NCBI GenBank assembly: GCA_018819265.1
Contig: JAHJQI010000073.1
Coordinates: 1-35,204 of the forward strand
DNA: 35,204 nt
Origin: Alphaproteobacteria bacterium
Lineage (GTDB): Bacteria; Pseudomonadota; Alphaproteobacteria; Rhizobiales; Hyphomicrobiaceae
Reading direction: 5' to 3'
Under the pieces are notes generated by a model that was given only the letters and a program-made list of their open reading frames with translations, was not told the DNA's origin and searched no databases. Below, piece by piece: positions 17,573-27,090 of this stretch; the first letter of the stretch is position 1, and each line of letters starts with the position of its first letter. The translations under genes were made by a program, and so were the position numbers.

Positions 17573-18727
17573 TCAGGCCGCCGCTTCCGCGACGCCCGCC
17601 CGTTTCCTGTTCATCACATCTCCCCAGGTCATGAGGAACTGCGACACGTCCTTTTCGGTGCTCGACCAGCCAAGGCTGAAGCGCAACGCCGACAGCGCCA
17701 GCCCATCCTCCAAGCCCATCGCCGTCAGCACATGGCTGCGGCCGACTTTGCCTGACGAGCAGGCCGATCCGGCGCTGACGGCAATGCCGGCAAGATCGAA
17801 GGCGATGACGGATGTCTCCGCCCGAACGCCGGCAAGCGCGATCGAACTGGTATTGGCCAGCCGCGGGCTGCCTTCGCCGATCACAACCGCATCCGGCGTG
17901 AGCGCCTTGACGCCCATTTCCAGCCGGTCGCGCAGCGTTTCCATGCCGCCCTCACCGGATTCACTCAATGCGCAAGTCGCGGCGGCTCCGAAACCGGCGA
18001 TGCCGGCTACATTCTCCGTGCCCGCCCGCAGCCGGCTTTCCTGTCCGCCACCAACGACTAGCGGCCAACGCAATTCGCCGCCCGGCCCCTGGATGATCGC
18101 GCCAACGCCTTGCGGTCCGCCGATCTTGTGCGACGACACCGTGAGAAACGCGATTGCCTTCCCGCCGACATCGATCGCGATCCTGCCGGCCGCCTGCACC
18201 GCATCGACGTGCAGTAGAGCTCCATGACCGGCAACGAGTTCGGCGACGTCGTGGATCGGTTGCACGATCCCGGTTTCGCCGTTGGCCCACTGCACCGAAA
18301 CGAGGCGCTCTCTCTCGCCTCCCATCTGCAGCCACGTCCGCAACGCGTCGAGATCGATGCGGCCGTTGCTGCGAACGGGAAGCGCCGTAAAGCGGTCCGC
18401 GCCCAAGCGCCTGGCCGGCTCGATCACCGAAGGATGCTCGACGGCCGACACGGCGACGGCCGCCCAGCGCGATTGAGCGATAATTGCATTGTTGGCTTCG
18501 GTGGCGCCGCTCGTGAAAACGACGTTGCGCGGCCTTGCGCCGACAAGTTCGGCAACGTGACGCCGGGCCTTTTCAACGATCTCGCGGGCCCGCCGGCCCT
18601 CGAAGTGAACCGAGGAGGGGTTCCCCGTCGCATCGAGGGCTTCGATCATGGCAGCGCGCGCTGAGGGCCGCAGCGGTGACGTCGCGTTGTGGTCGAGGTA
18701 GATGCGCGGCGATGCGCCAGCACTCAT
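17573..18727 (-). CDS. group I (IscS/NifS-like) cysteine desulfurase in the suf operon
   Basis: The 384-residue protein starts at 18727 with an AAAGGG-like site. It has YLDHNATSPLRP (10-21), TSGATEANN (72-80), the PLP Lys201 in VSSHKIGGPQG, and the persulfide Cys323 in SAGSACSSGK on a flexible loop, as in IscS/NifS rather than SufS. It supplies sulfur for cluster assembly. The operon therefore encodes two desulfurases of different classes, this one and sufS; such pairs are common in alphaproteobacterial suf operons. Its start codon overlaps the stop of the Rrf2 regulator gene (ATGA). Confidence 0.95.
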   Translation of the reverse strand: MSAGASPRIYLDHNATSPLRPSARAAMIEALDATGNPSSVHFEGRRAREIVEKARRHVAELVGARPRNVVFTSGATEANNAIIAQSRWAAVAVSAVEHPSVIEPARRLGADRFTALPVRSNGRIDLDALRTWLQMGGERERLVSVQWANGETGIVQPIHDVAELVAGHGALLHVDAVQAAGRIAIDVGGKAIAFLTVSSHKIGGPQGVGAIIQGPGGELRWPLVVGGGQESRLRAGTENVAGIAGFGAAATCALSESGEGGMETLRDRLEMGVKALTPDAVVIGEGSPRLANTSSIALAGVRAETSVIAFDLAGIAVSAGSACSSGKVGRSHVLTAMGLEDGLALSALRFSLGWSSTEKDVSQFLMTWGDVMNRKRAGVAEAAA

Positions 18728-19185
18728 GACGCCACCCTTTCGTGCAAGCCCGATATGCCGCCGACGGTCAGCCTTGCGGAGCAATCCCCATCGATAACAT
18801 CGCGCAGCGTGACCTGCGAGAGGAAGCCTGCGATATGCGCGCCAAGTGCCGCCCAAAGCCCATGCGTCAGGCAGCGTTCCTCGCCGAGGCACCCGGCGCC
18901 TTCGTCCATGCAGCGCGTCATGCGCGTGCGTTCTTCGACGGCCCGCATGATTTCGGACACCGTGATCAGCTCAGGCGCGCGGCCGAGCCGGTATCCGCCC
19001 GACCGCCCGCGCTCGCTGACGACGAGATCGGCCCGCCGCAGCAGCAGGAAAATCTGCTCCAGATAGGCCAGCGAGATCTGCTGGCGCTCGGCCACGGCCG
19101 ACAGCGGCACGGCTCCGTCATCGCAGAACTTGGCGATGTCGGCCATCGCCGTGACGGCGTAGCGGCCTTTGGTGTTGAGTTCCAT
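18724..19185 (-). CDS. iscR: Rrf2 family Fe-S-sensing regulator, IscR-like
   Basis: The 153-residue product has an N-terminal winged helix-turn-helix (MELNTKGRYAVTAMADIAKF, then ISLAYLEQIFLLLRRADLVV with the GRSGGYRLGR wing). A cysteine cluster follows: Cys92, Cys99, Cys105 and the LTH of His108 in CLTHGLW. This is the IscR ligand pattern (three Cys plus His), although the first spacing is six residues instead of the usual five. Such regulators bind a [2Fe-2S] cluster and repress cluster-assembly genes when clusters are plentiful. As first gene of the operon it probably controls its own promoter. RirA-type iron sensors have a similar layout, so its exact class should be kept open. Confidence 0.9.
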   Translation of the reverse strand: MELNTKGRYAVTAMADIAKFCDDGAVPLSAVAERQQISLAYLEQIFLLLRRADLVVSERGRSGGYRLGRAPELITVSEIMRAVEERTRMTRCMDEGAGCLGEERCLTHGLWAALGAHIAGFLSQVTLRDVIDGDCSARLTVGGISGLHERVAS

Positions 19186-19366
19186 TCGTGTCGCCTTCCA
19201 CGGTCCGCCAGACGCAATACCCTGCCAGAGCGCCAACACCCGTTTCCTGGATCGGCAATCAGCAAGCGGCAGCGACAGGCGCCGCCCTTGCGTATCGGAC
19301 TTGCATTCGGGCACGGTGTTCGTGTTAAGAACGCCATCCTGGAGAGGGAGAGGGTCGACGCTCTTT

Positions 19367-19383
19367 TTTCGAACCATTCTAAA
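19367..19383 (-). promoter_or_regulatory. iron control element (ICE), probable Irr operator of the suf operon
   Basis: The 17-bp palindrome TTTCGAACCATTCTAAA matches the ICE consensus TTTAGAA-N3-TTCTAAA at 13 of 14 defined positions. The ICE is bound by Irr in Rhizobiales. It lies 182 bp upstream of the iscR-like start. On the minus strand a possible -10 (TAGAAT) falls inside it, with TTTACA 15 bp further upstream as a weak -35. If that promoter is right, Irr binding would block RNA polymerase. irr is present in the window. Confidence 0.65.
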
Positions 19384-19390
19384 CTTGTGT

Positions 19391-19406
19391 GGAATATGTA
19401 AATTCC
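19391..19406 (-). promoter_or_regulatory. palindrome next to the ICE, possible second operator
   Basis: GGAATATGTAAATTCC is an inverted repeat (GGAAT-N6-ATTCC) 7 bp upstream of the ICE relative to the operon. It overlaps the weak -35 candidate. It could be the site for the IscR-like regulator, but it does not match a consensus that I know, so this is inference from position and symmetry. Confidence 0.35.
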
Positions 19407-19630
19407 GAGCGAGGAAGTCAAGTATTCGCCAGCCGCGCATTGGTCGCGCCGGAATGTGCCGCGATTTGAGGTCCGCCCGCCGCCAGGTGCGGTCCGAGAG
19501 CCCGGGGGAAATGGTGAAGACAACCCCGCCGCAGTTGGCGGTGTGTTGCACACGCTCGACGTAGCGCCACATTGCAAGACACCCGGCAGCAATGCCGATC
19601 CGCCACAAAGCCAAGAACAAGCGAGTAAAA

Positions 19631-20362
19631 ATGCCCGAACTGATCATGAATGGCCCGGCAGGACGCCTGGAAGCCCGCTATCACCACGAGCCGGCTTCCG
19701 ACGCGCCGATTGCGCTGATCCTGCACCCGCATCCGCAATTCGGCGGCACGATGAACAACCAGGTGGTCTATAACCTCTACCACACCTTCGTCGAGCGCGG
19801 CTTCTGCGTCCTGCGCTTCAACTTCCGCGGCGTCGGACGCAGCCAGGGCTACTGGGACGGCGGCCCAGGCGAACTGGCTGATGCGGCAAGCGCGCTCGAC
19901 TGGATGCAACTCGTCAAACCGGATGCCAAGAGCTGCTGGATCGCCGGCGTGTCGTTCGGCACCTGGATCGCCATGCAGCTGCTCATGCGCCGTCCCGAAG
20001 CAGAGGGTTTCATCTGTGTCGCCCCGCCGTCGAACCTTTACGACTTCTCGTTCCTGGCCCCCTGTCCGTCTTCGGGGCTGATGATCAACGGCGACATGGA
20101 CCGCGTCGTCCCCTCCAACTCGGTCGCCGAACTGACCGTGAAACTGAAGACCCAGCGCGGCATCAAGATCGAGCACGAGATCGTGCCCGGCGCCAACCAC
20201 TTCTTCGAAGGCAAGATGGACGAACTGACGTCGCGCGTCGGCGCCTACCTCGACATGCGCCTGGCCGCCAGGGAGAACGAAGGCAAGGAGAAGACCAAGG
20301 CCATCGCCGCTCCCGCGATCGAAGCCGACGACGATTTCGTCGACGACGACGCCGACGAGTAG
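19631..20362 (+). CDS. alpha/beta hydrolase
   Basis: The 243-residue protein starts at 19631 (MPELIMNGPAGRLEARYHHE). It shows ILHPHPQFGGTMNNQVVYN near the N-terminus, where the HPHP stretch forms the oxyanion region, then FNFRGVGRSQG and the nucleophile elbow GVSFGTW. Asp in MINGDMDRVVP and His in GANHFFEGK complete the catalytic triad. The C-terminus is low-complexity and acidic (DDDFVDDDADE). This type is a small cytoplasmic esterase or peptidase-like hydrolase of unknown substrate. The ribosome binding site is weak. It is divergent from the suf operon. Confidence 0.88.
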   Translation: MPELIMNGPAGRLEARYHHEPASDAPIALILHPHPQFGGTMNNQVVYNLYHTFVERGFCVLRFNFRGVGRSQGYWDGGPGELADAASALDWMQLVKPDAKSCWIAGVSFGTWIAMQLLMRRPEAEGFICVAPPSNLYDFSFLAPCPSSGLMINGDMDRVVPSNSVAELTVKLKTQRGIKIEHEIVPGANHFFEGKMDELTSRVGAYLDMRLAARENEGKEKTKAIAAPAIEADDDFVDDDADE

Positions 20363-20408
20363 GTCTCGCCTGAGCGCCCCGAAAACACCGATGCGTCGCG
20401 CTCGTTGT

Positions 20409-21533
20409 TCAAGCGGCCGGCGGCGCGGGTAGTGCAAGCACGCCGCCACCGATCGGGGCCGCCACGCCCGTCGTGCCCGGAAACGTGATCGCCAACCCCT
20501 TTCGAGAGCGCACGGCGAGATAGGCCCAAGCTTCCGCTTCGACACTATTCCCGTCGAAGCCTGCGGCTTCAGCGCTGATCACCTCGATCCCCGTCTGCTG
20601 CGCGATCATCGCCATCATCGTCGCGTTTTCGCGGCCGCCGCCGCACGCGACGATCTTGACCGGCGGCTCGGGCAGATGCTTCAGGCCGCGCGCGATCGCA
20701 GCCGCGCTCATTGCGGTCAGCGTCGCCGCCCCGTCTTCAGGCGACATCCATTCCACCAGATCCCAGAAGAAGGTGTTGCGGTCGAGCGACTTCGGCGGCG
20801 GCCTGGCGAAATACTCATGCCCCATGAAGAAGCCGACGACTTCGTCGTTGACATGCCCAGAGGCCGCCAGCCGGCCATCCTCGTCGAACGAGTGCGCGCC
20901 GTTCGAGGAGCGCGCCACCCAGTCGTCGATCAGCGCACCGCCCGGCCCGGTGTCGAAAGCGATCAGCGCGCCATCGCGGCCGATCCAGGTGAGGTTCGCC
21001 ACGCCGCCGATGTTGAGGATCGCCAGTGGACGCTCAATGAGGCCCGCCGCCAGCGCCCGGTGGTAGACGGGAACCAGCGGCGCGCCCTGTCCACCGGCGG
21101 CGATATCGTCAGCCCTGAGGTCGTAGACGACCGGAAGCCCTGTCAGTTTCGACAAAAGCGGGCCGTCGCCGAGCTGCACCGTCAACCGCGCCTCGGGCCG
21201 GTGCAGCACCGTCTGCCCGTGATAGCCGACGACGCCGACGGTCGATGGCTCGATATATTCGCCGGAAAGAAATGCCGCCACCGCCTCGGCATTGCGCTCG
21301 GTCAGGGTGCGCTCGACCTGCCGCAGCGACCCGGGGCGTTCGTCGCGCCCATTCAGGTCCCGCGCCTCGGCAAGCGCCACGCCGAGGCCGGCCCGCAGAT
21401 CGGCATCGTAGGCATACGTCGCCGACGCCACGCGCTTGACGACGTCCTCCCCGTCGGTCTCGATCAGCGCAACGTCGATGCCGTCCATCGACGTCCCGCT
21501 CATCAGTCCGAGAGCGCGAATTACCTCTCCCAT
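20409..21533 (-). CDS. anmK: anhydro-N-acetylmuramic acid kinase
   Basis: This cytoplasmic enzyme cleaves and phosphorylates 1,6-anhydro-MurNAc to MurNAc-6-phosphate in peptidoglycan recycling. The 374-residue product starts at 21533 with GGGAG about 10 bases upstream. Family motifs are [17 protein letters not shown] (phosphate-binding loop), [35 protein letters not shown] with the catalytic Asp, and [13 protein letters not shown]. It is divergent from tyrS, the arrangement commonly seen in Rhizobiales; the two starts are 86 bp apart and share a promoter region. Confidence 0.95.
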   Translation of the reverse strand: MGEVIRALGLMSGTSMDGIDVALIETDGEDVVKRVASATYAYDADLRAGLGVALAEARDLNGRDERPGSLRQVERTLTERNAEAVAAFLSGEYIEPSTVGVVGYHGQTVLHRPEARLTVQLGDGPLLSKLTGLPVVYDLRADDIAAGGQGAPLVPVYHRALAAGLIERPLAILNIGGVANLTWIGRDGALIAFDTGPGGALIDDWVARSSNGAHSFDEDGRLAASGHVNDEVVGFFMGHEYFARPPPKSLDRNTFFWDLVEWMSPEDGAATLTAMSAAAIARGLKHLPEPPVKIVACGGGRENATMMAMIAQQTGIEVISAEAAGFDGNSVEAEAWAYLAVRSRKGLAITFPGTTGVAAPIGGGVLALPAPPAA

Positions 21534-21619
21534 TGCGGCTTGCTCCCGATAGCGATCCTGTGCAATGTCCCGGCTCCCATGGAACCCACAATTCAAGAGC
21601 CGACCGAGGCCCGCAGCCG

Positions 21620-22885
21620 ATGACGACACTCTCGCGCCCAAAATCCGAATTCCTCGACGTTCTCACAACGCGCGGCTTCATCCATCAGGCCTCCGACATG
21701 GAAGGCATCGATGCACTTGCTGGCGAGGGTCGTGTCGTCGCCTATGTCGGCTACGACTGCACCGCGCCATCTCTTCACGTCGGCCACCTCATCTCTATCA
21801 TGATGCTGCACTGGCTGCAGCAGACCGGCGGCGGCAAGCCGATCGCCCTGATGGGCGGCGGCACCACCCGCGTCGGCGACCCATCGGGAAAAGACGAGAC
21901 GCGGGCGCTGCGGTCGGTTGAGGAAATCGACGCCAACAAGGAGGCTATCAAGGGTGTATTCGGCAGCTTCCTGAAATTCGGCGAGGCGAAGACCGACGCC
22001 ATCATGGTCGACAACGCCGAATGGCTCGCCAAGCTCAACTACATCGAATTCCTGCGCGACGTCGGCCGGCATTTCTCCGTCAACCGCATGATGACCATGG
22101 ACTCGGTGCGCCTGCGCCTCGAACGCGAGCAGGAACTCTCGTTCATCGAATTCAACTACATGTTGCTGCAATCCTACGACTTCGTCGAACTGGCGCGGCG
22201 ATACGGCTGCAACCTACAGATGGGCGGCTCCGACCAGTGGGGCAACATCGTCATGGGCGTCGACCTCGGCCGCCGCATGGGCACCAGCCAGCTCTACGGG
22301 CTGACCTGCCCGCTGCTGACCACCGCCTCGGGCGCCAAGATGGGCAAGACCGCGCAAGGCGCCGTCTGGCTCAACGAAGCGCAGCTCTCGGCCTACGACT
22401 ACTGGCAATACTGGCGCAACACGGAAGACGCCGACGTCGGCCGTTTCCTGCGCCTGTTCACGTTGATGCCACTCGATGAAATCGCCAGGCTCGAAGCCCT
22501 CGGCGGCTCCGAGATCAACGAAGCAAAGAAGGTTCTCGCCACGGCTGCGACGGCGCTCCTGCATGGAGACGACACCGCGCAGAAGGCCGCGGAAACCGCC
22601 CGCCTGACGTTCGAGCAGGGCACGCTCGCAACCGACCTGCCGACGATTGCGGTTCCGCAAGCCGATCTTGCCGCCGGCCTCGGCGTGCTCGACGCATTCG
22701 TTCGTTCCGGTCTGGTGCAATCGACCAGCGACGCCCGACGCCAGATCAAGGGCGGCGCGCTGAAGTTCAACGACAAGGCCGTCGTCGACGACAAGCTGAA
22801 ATTGTCGCTCGCCGACCTTTCCAGCGACGGTGTGATCAAGCTGTCGTTCGGCAAGAAGCGCCACGTGCTGCTGAGGGCCGAATAA
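21620..22885 (+). CDS. tyrS: tyrosyl-tRNA synthetase
   Basis: The 421-residue class I synthetase attaches tyrosine to tRNA-Tyr. The HIGH-type motif is HVGH (53-56, in [10 protein letters not shown]). The KMSKS loop is KMGKT (240-244), and the tyrosine pocket contains [10 protein letters not shown] and [10 protein letters not shown] with [10 protein letters not shown]. The C-terminus carries an S4 RNA-binding domain ([20 protein letters not shown]). The start at 21620 gives the expected N-terminus [11 protein letters not shown]. The frame upstream runs into anmK. Confidence 0.96.
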   Translation: MTTLSRPKSEFLDVLTTRGFIHQASDMEGIDALAGEGRVVAYVGYDCTAPSLHVGHLISIMMLHWLQQTGGGKPIALMGGGTTRVGDPSGKDETRALRSVEEIDANKEAIKGVFGSFLKFGEAKTDAIMVDNAEWLAKLNYIEFLRDVGRHFSVNRMMTMDSVRLRLEREQELSFIEFNYMLLQSYDFVELARRYGCNLQMGGSDQWGNIVMGVDLGRRMGTSQLYGLTCPLLTTASGAKMGKTAQGAVWLNEAQLSAYDYWQYWRNTEDADVGRFLRLFTLMPLDEIARLEALGGSEINEAKKVLATAATALLHGDDTAQKAAETARLTFEQGTLATDLPTIAVPQADLAAGLGVLDAFVRSGLVQSTSDARRQIKGGALKFNDKAVVDDKLKLSLADLSSDGVIKLSFGKKRHVLLRAE

Positions 22886-22902
22886 GGCAACGTGCCCGGT
22901 CG

Positions 22903-25900
22903 TCAATTCGACCGCGTCTGCGAATTCCAGCCCTCGATGGTGCGACCCGGCGACACCGGCGTGCCGACGGCAGCCGGGCTGCTGGAAGACCGCGATCTCG
23001 GCGCGCCGGACCCCTGCTCGTTCTCGCGCGGAGAGACCCGTTGCTGTTCGGGGGCCAACTGGAAGATCTCCCTGAAGATGCCGGGCGCGATCGTCGAAAG
23101 CGGATGCACGAAAACCTGCGGCCGTTCCATCGAACCGCGGATCGCATAATTTGTCCCGAACACGCCTTCCTTGCGCGGTCCCGACAATAGTTCCCCCAAC
23201 AGCGGGATTGCCGCGAAGACGTTGTTGAGGCCCTGCAGAAAGACGTACGTACCGCCCAGATCGACCGTCTTCTCCTTGAAATCGGCTTTGCCGCGCAGCG
23301 TCGCGCCCAACAGGGCACCGTTCATCGAGGCATCCTGGATAACGATCTGCCCGTGCCCGACCGAGAACGGCGCCCTGAGGCTGTCGAAATCGAACGCCTG
23401 ACGCACCACCCGCTGCTGCCGGCGCGCAATGGCCGGGACGCTCTCATCGGCCGACCCGACGACTTCCGAGATGATCGGATCGCCGAGTACGCGGAAAGCC
23501 TCAACCCAGAGAGTCCCGGTTTTCTCGGCTTCGCCGCGACCATCGAGATCGACTTCCAGCCGCAGCCGCCCCCCGACCATGTTGGGATAAAATCCGACCA
23601 GCTTGAACGCCTGACCCGCATCAGAAGTATCGACCCGCATCAGTCGCCGCTGGCGCTCGCGACTGAGTGCGAAGGCCATCGGCTGGCCGCCCGACAATTC
23701 GCCGCGGCCCTCGAGCGCCGATAGATTCCCGCCCCGCGTCGACATCGATAGGGAGACCCCGCGCAGCGCAACATCATCGTAGCCGATCACCTTGTCGATC
23801 TTTACCGTGATGTCATAGCCTTCACGAGTTCCCGCCTTGACTGACGGCGTGCGATCCTCGACCGAAAACAGCGACCGGAAGAAAGCACGGCCCTCGTATG
23901 TCTTGCCGTCAAGCGCGATCTGCCAGACCCCGTCGCCGCGCGTTTTCCCCGTCACACTCAGCCGGCTGACAAGGTCGAGGGAAAAGTTCGGGAAATCGAA
24001 CCGGCTCGGACGGCCCTTGCTGTCGATGTCCACCTTGCCCTCGATGGCAATGTCGGATCCGGTAACGCGGAAGTTGGACAACGTTCGCCCGCCTCCGCCG
24101 GCATCGATCACGTCAAAATCCAGAAACGCTTCGCGACCCGCCGCCTTGGTCCAGGCAATCATTCCAAGCGACAACGTCGCTCCGGTCAGGTCGGCGCGCA
24201 CGTGCACCGCCTGTCCCGCCTCCCCAGGCTGCTCGACGGTCATTTCAACTGGAATGTCGCCGAGGATCACATCGTCAAGCCCGATCCCAAGTTGTTTTCT
24301 GTCCGCGGCATCGAGCGTCGCCGTCAGCCGGACAGGAGGCTGGCGGCCGGCCGTGTCGTCCTTGATCCGCTGCCAGTTGACCTTCGCCAGGACTCCCTTG
24401 ACCAGGACTTCGCCCTGGACGTCGACGGCCTGCGGCGTAGCGTGAAAATCGAGGCTGGCGCCCTTGATGTCGTTGCCATCGAATATCCCTGTGACATGAC
24501 CCTCGCTCAGCCGTGCCTTGATGTCATAGCCGATGTCCTCGGCGGCAATCTCGTGGGCCAGCGGGAAACCGATGGCCGCTTCGCCTGCGACTTTGCCGCT
24601 TAGTCCGGACGGCATGCGCTCCCCCTTCACGGCATGGGCGAAGGCGGGTGTCTGGCGGAGTTCGAGGAGCGCTTGTGCCGGACCCTCGAAGGTGAAGCTA
24701 ACCTGCCCTGATGGCGCCGCACCCAGCATATCGGAACCGACGAACTTCCCGTTGCTCAACCGGATCCGTGCGCTACCAACATCCATTGCCGCCTCAGGAA
24801 GCGTGATTTCCAGGATCTCGTTCTCAAAGCGAGCCAGCGCGCGGGCCGCCGACACTGGCGGCATGCCTTTCAGCGCATCGAACACGAGGTTGCCAGCTTC
24901 CATGGCGATGACGAAACGTGACTCGATTGCCGGGTCCTTCGCGAGCGCCGGGCCAAGATGCGTGCCGCTCAGGTAGGAGATCGTGCCGGTCGTCACCTGA
25001 CCGGCGCGGATGTTGTCCCGCAGCCAGCCACGTCCGCCGCTCGCCAGGCCGCGCGGCCAGATCGCGGCAAGTTCGCTGACCGGCATGCCGGTAAATCCAC
25101 CCTCGATCCGGGCGCCCTGCACGGCGCCTGCATCGATCTCTCCGCTAAGCGTAATGCTGCCGCCGGACAGGTCGACGTTGACGGCGTCGATCAGCAGCCG
25201 TCGTTGTGCGGAAACATAGCGGCCACGCGCCACACCGGAGCGCAGCGCCACCGCTCCTGCCGCCGATGCTGGATCGCCCAGCACCGCCGGGCTTGCGCGG
25301 ATTTCAAAGCCCCAGCCCGGCGCCTGCCCGGGCGACTCCTCGGCCAACGCGGCGGCCTGCCCCTGCAATTGCAGGATCGTTTCCCCACTGCGCAACGTCG
25401 AGGGCAACAATTCGATGCGTTGCGCCGCCGGGTCGTAGGAAAACGTCAAGACACCTGCATCGAGCGTCAGCAGCGAACCATCCATGCCTTTCGGCTGCAA
25501 CCGGGCTCCCGAAACCTCGACGGCGACCTCGCTGCCAACCAGCTCTCCGGACCGATTGAATTCGGCCTTGACGTCGGCAGATGTCGGAGCATCGAAAAGG
25601 TCCAGGACATCCACCCCCGGAATCGCCGCCGCGATCTGCCTTGGCACGACATCACGGATCGATGATGTAACCGACAGCGCTTCGCCCGCCCCCGGATCTT
25701 CGACGCGGAACGATGCCGTCCAGATCCTGCCCGCCGACGAAATCCGGGCGGCTCCCGAAACAACGCTTGCCTCGCTACGACGTTCGACGTCGACCAACAG
25801 CCTCGGCACCTGCCAGTAGCTGGTGCGGCCTTCGGCATCCAGAATGACGGTCGCGTTGCGAAGACCGACTTCGCGCAGCTTCGAGGCGCCGCCGGCCTCG

Positions 25901-26601
25901 CGCGCATAGCGCACCGTCGAAGCGATGACGCTCGCAAGATCGACGCCATCCGAAGCGGTTGCTTTCGCCGGTCGCAAACCACCCGCCGGAGGACTAGCCG
26001 GCGGACCAGCCTCGTCCGCATCGAAGTCCAGCGACAAGCCACCCTTGCGCGAATACAGAAGCGAAATCCGCGGCTCGATCAGTTCGACGCGCTCGGGCGC
26101 CGCCTCAAGCCCCCACAACGCTCCCGCATTGAGTTCGATTGCCGCTTGCGGAGCGGAAATGACGGTATCGCCGGTCGTCTCCTTGAGATGCAGGTTCTTG
26201 AGCCGCAATTCGAGACCGCCGGTCTCGGCAAGCGTCAGGATCACGTCGTCGAAGGTCGCCTTCAGCCCCGGCAGGCCCTGATCGATGCCCTGCTTGATTG
26301 GCTCGACCAAAAAATTGACGCTGACCGGCCCCTGCTGAAGACGGAAATAGCCGATGCCGGAAGCCAGTCCGGCGAGGATCGCGAGCGGCAGTAGAACCAT
26401 GCCCGCAAAGCCGACGCAGACACGCCCTATTCGCGAGTGCCGCAGACCGCGCGCATGCGAGGCAACGCCCGCCGCTCTGCCGGCGACACGCTGACCCTGC
26501 CGGCGGCTCGGTCCGGTGCGGTCTCTTGAATCCGTGCGCTGCTTGAATTTCAAAAACAGTGACCTTTGGCACAAGGGGCGCGCAGAAAGGTGCCCCGGCA
26601 T
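22903..26601 (-). CDS. large YhdP/AsmA-like envelope protein (DUF3971)
   Basis: About 1,232 residues from the ATG at 26601. A basic N-terminus is followed by one transmembrane helix (VGFAGMVLLPLAILAGLASG); the rest should span the periplasm. The central part matches DUF3971-type sequence and the C-terminus is AsmA-like, with GLNNVFAAIPLLGELLSG and FVHPLSTIAPGIFREIF, typical of YhdP relatives. Known members (YhdP, TamB, YdbH) form long beta-taco structures that carry phospholipids to the outer membrane. The start is uncertain: the frame is open to 26934, and a TTG at 26553 has AAAGG upstream. It ends 17 bp past tyrS, tail to tail. Confidence 0.88.
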   Translation of the reverse strand: MPGHLSARPLCQRSLFLKFKQRTDSRDRTGPSRRQGQRVAGRAAGVASHARGLRHSRIGRVCVGFAGMVLLPLAILAGLASGIGYFRLQQGPVSVNFLVEPIKQGIDQGLPGLKATFDDVILTLAETGGLELRLKNLHLKETTGDTVISAPQAAIELNAGALWGLEAAPERVELIEPRISLLYSRKGGLSLDFDADEAGPPASPPAGGLRPAKATASDGVDLASVIASTVRYAREAGGASKLREVGLRNATVILDAEGRTSYWQVPRLLVDVERRSEASVVSGAARISSAGRIWTASFRVEDPGAGEALSVTSSIRDVVPRQIAAAIPGVDVLDLFDAPTSADVKAEFNRSGELVGSEVAVEVSGARLQPKGMDGSLLTLDAGVLTFSYDPAAQRIELLPSTLRSGETILQLQGQAAALAEESPGQAPGWGFEIRASPAVLGDPASAAGAVALRSGVARGRYVSAQRRLLIDAVNVDLSGGSITLSGEIDAGAVQGARIEGGFTGMPVSELAAIWPRGLASGGRGWLRDNIRAGQVTTGTISYLSGTHLGPALAKDPAIESRFVIAMEAGNLVFDALKGMPPVSAARALARFENEILEITLPEAAMDVGSARIRLSNGKFVGSDMLGAAPSGQVSFTFEGPAQALLELRQTPAFAHAVKGERMPSGLSGKVAGEAAIGFPLAHEIAAEDIGYDIKARLSEGHVTGIFDGNDIKGASLDFHATPQAVDVQGEVLVKGVLAKVNWQRIKDDTAGRQPPVRLTATLDAADRKQLGIGLDDVILGDIPVEMTVEQPGEAGQAVHVRADLTGATLSLGMIAWTKAAGREAFLDFDVIDAGGGGRTLSNFRVTGSDIAIEGKVDIDSKGRPSRFDFPNFSLDLVSRLSVTGKTRGDGVWQIALDGKTYEGRAFFRSLFSVEDRTPSVKAGTREGYDITVKIDKVIGYDDVALRGVSLSMSTRGGNLSALEGRGELSGGQPMAFALSRERQRRLMRVDTSDAGQAFKLVGFYPNMVGGRLRLEVDLDGRGEAEKTGTLWVEAFRVLGDPIISEVVGSADESVPAIARRQQRVVRQAFDFDSLRAPFSVGHGQIVIQDASMNGALLGATLRGKADFKEKTVDLGGTYVFLQGLNNVFAAIPLLGELLSGPRKEGVFGTNYAIRGSMERPQVFVHPLSTIAPGIFREIFQLAPEQQRVSPRENEQGSGAPRSRSSSSPAAVGTPVSPGRTIEGWNSQTRSN

Positions 26602-27090
26602 GAGACCGAACCCGGTGCGCCGGGTACTCTCGATCGGCCGACATCTCTGCGCAACCGAGGCTCGCAGAGAAATCCGCAGCCGCTCAATTTCGCGCACCGG
26701 TGACCTGCGAAATCGATTACCACGGCTACCGAACCATTTTTTGTCTTCCTGGTATTCCGGCTGGTGTTCTGGCTGGTGTTCTGGATCGAATGCCGGGCGT
26801 GGGTTCCGGCCGCCAGGCAATGCGAATATCAGAGCACAAACAGAAACTTCGCCGAAGTTCCGGGGTGCGGCACCGGAAATCAAGGCTCCGAGTGGCAGGC
26901 TAGCCGCCAAGCGCGACGAATTTGTGAACACCACCCCCTCGGCCAGGAATCCGCGACCAGCCCTTGCAGAGAACCGTCCGAATGGGTGAGATCGTATAGC
27001 CGCAGCCAGTGGTCAAGACAACCGGCCGAGCAGACGGCAAGGTGGGCCACCGGCGCCTCCCGCAACGCGAACAAATGAGGTACGACAGAC
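26602..27090. other. divergent intergenic region with a short tandem repeat
   Basis: No supported gene lies in these 489 bp. The minus-strand frame of the YhdP-like gene stays open to 26934, but the sequence encoded there (many Arg, Ser and Pro) looks non-coding. GGCTGGTGTTCT occurs twice in tandem at 26759-26782, preceded by a related CCTGGTATTCC. The region must contain promoters for the YhdP-like gene and bcp; none was identified. Confidence 0.4.

Larger units (their letters stand above)
19186..19630. other. divergent regulatory region between the suf operon and the alpha/beta hydrolase gene
   Basis: About 445 bp without a supported gene. The suf promoter and Irr-type operator lie in 19367-19406. 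Between 19186 and 19366 lies the suf leader, with no riboswitch fold that I recognise. The part from 19407 to 19630 should hold the promoter of the hydrolase gene. Open frames here read through the regulator but lack ribosome binding sites and protein-like composition. Confidence 0.45.

Noticed and set aside
26602..26934. N-terminal extension of the YhdP-like protein to 26934
   Set aside because: The added residues are Arg/Ser/Pro-rich with tandem EHQP units and precede the basic N-terminus and membrane helix; a start near 26601 or 26553 fits the family better.
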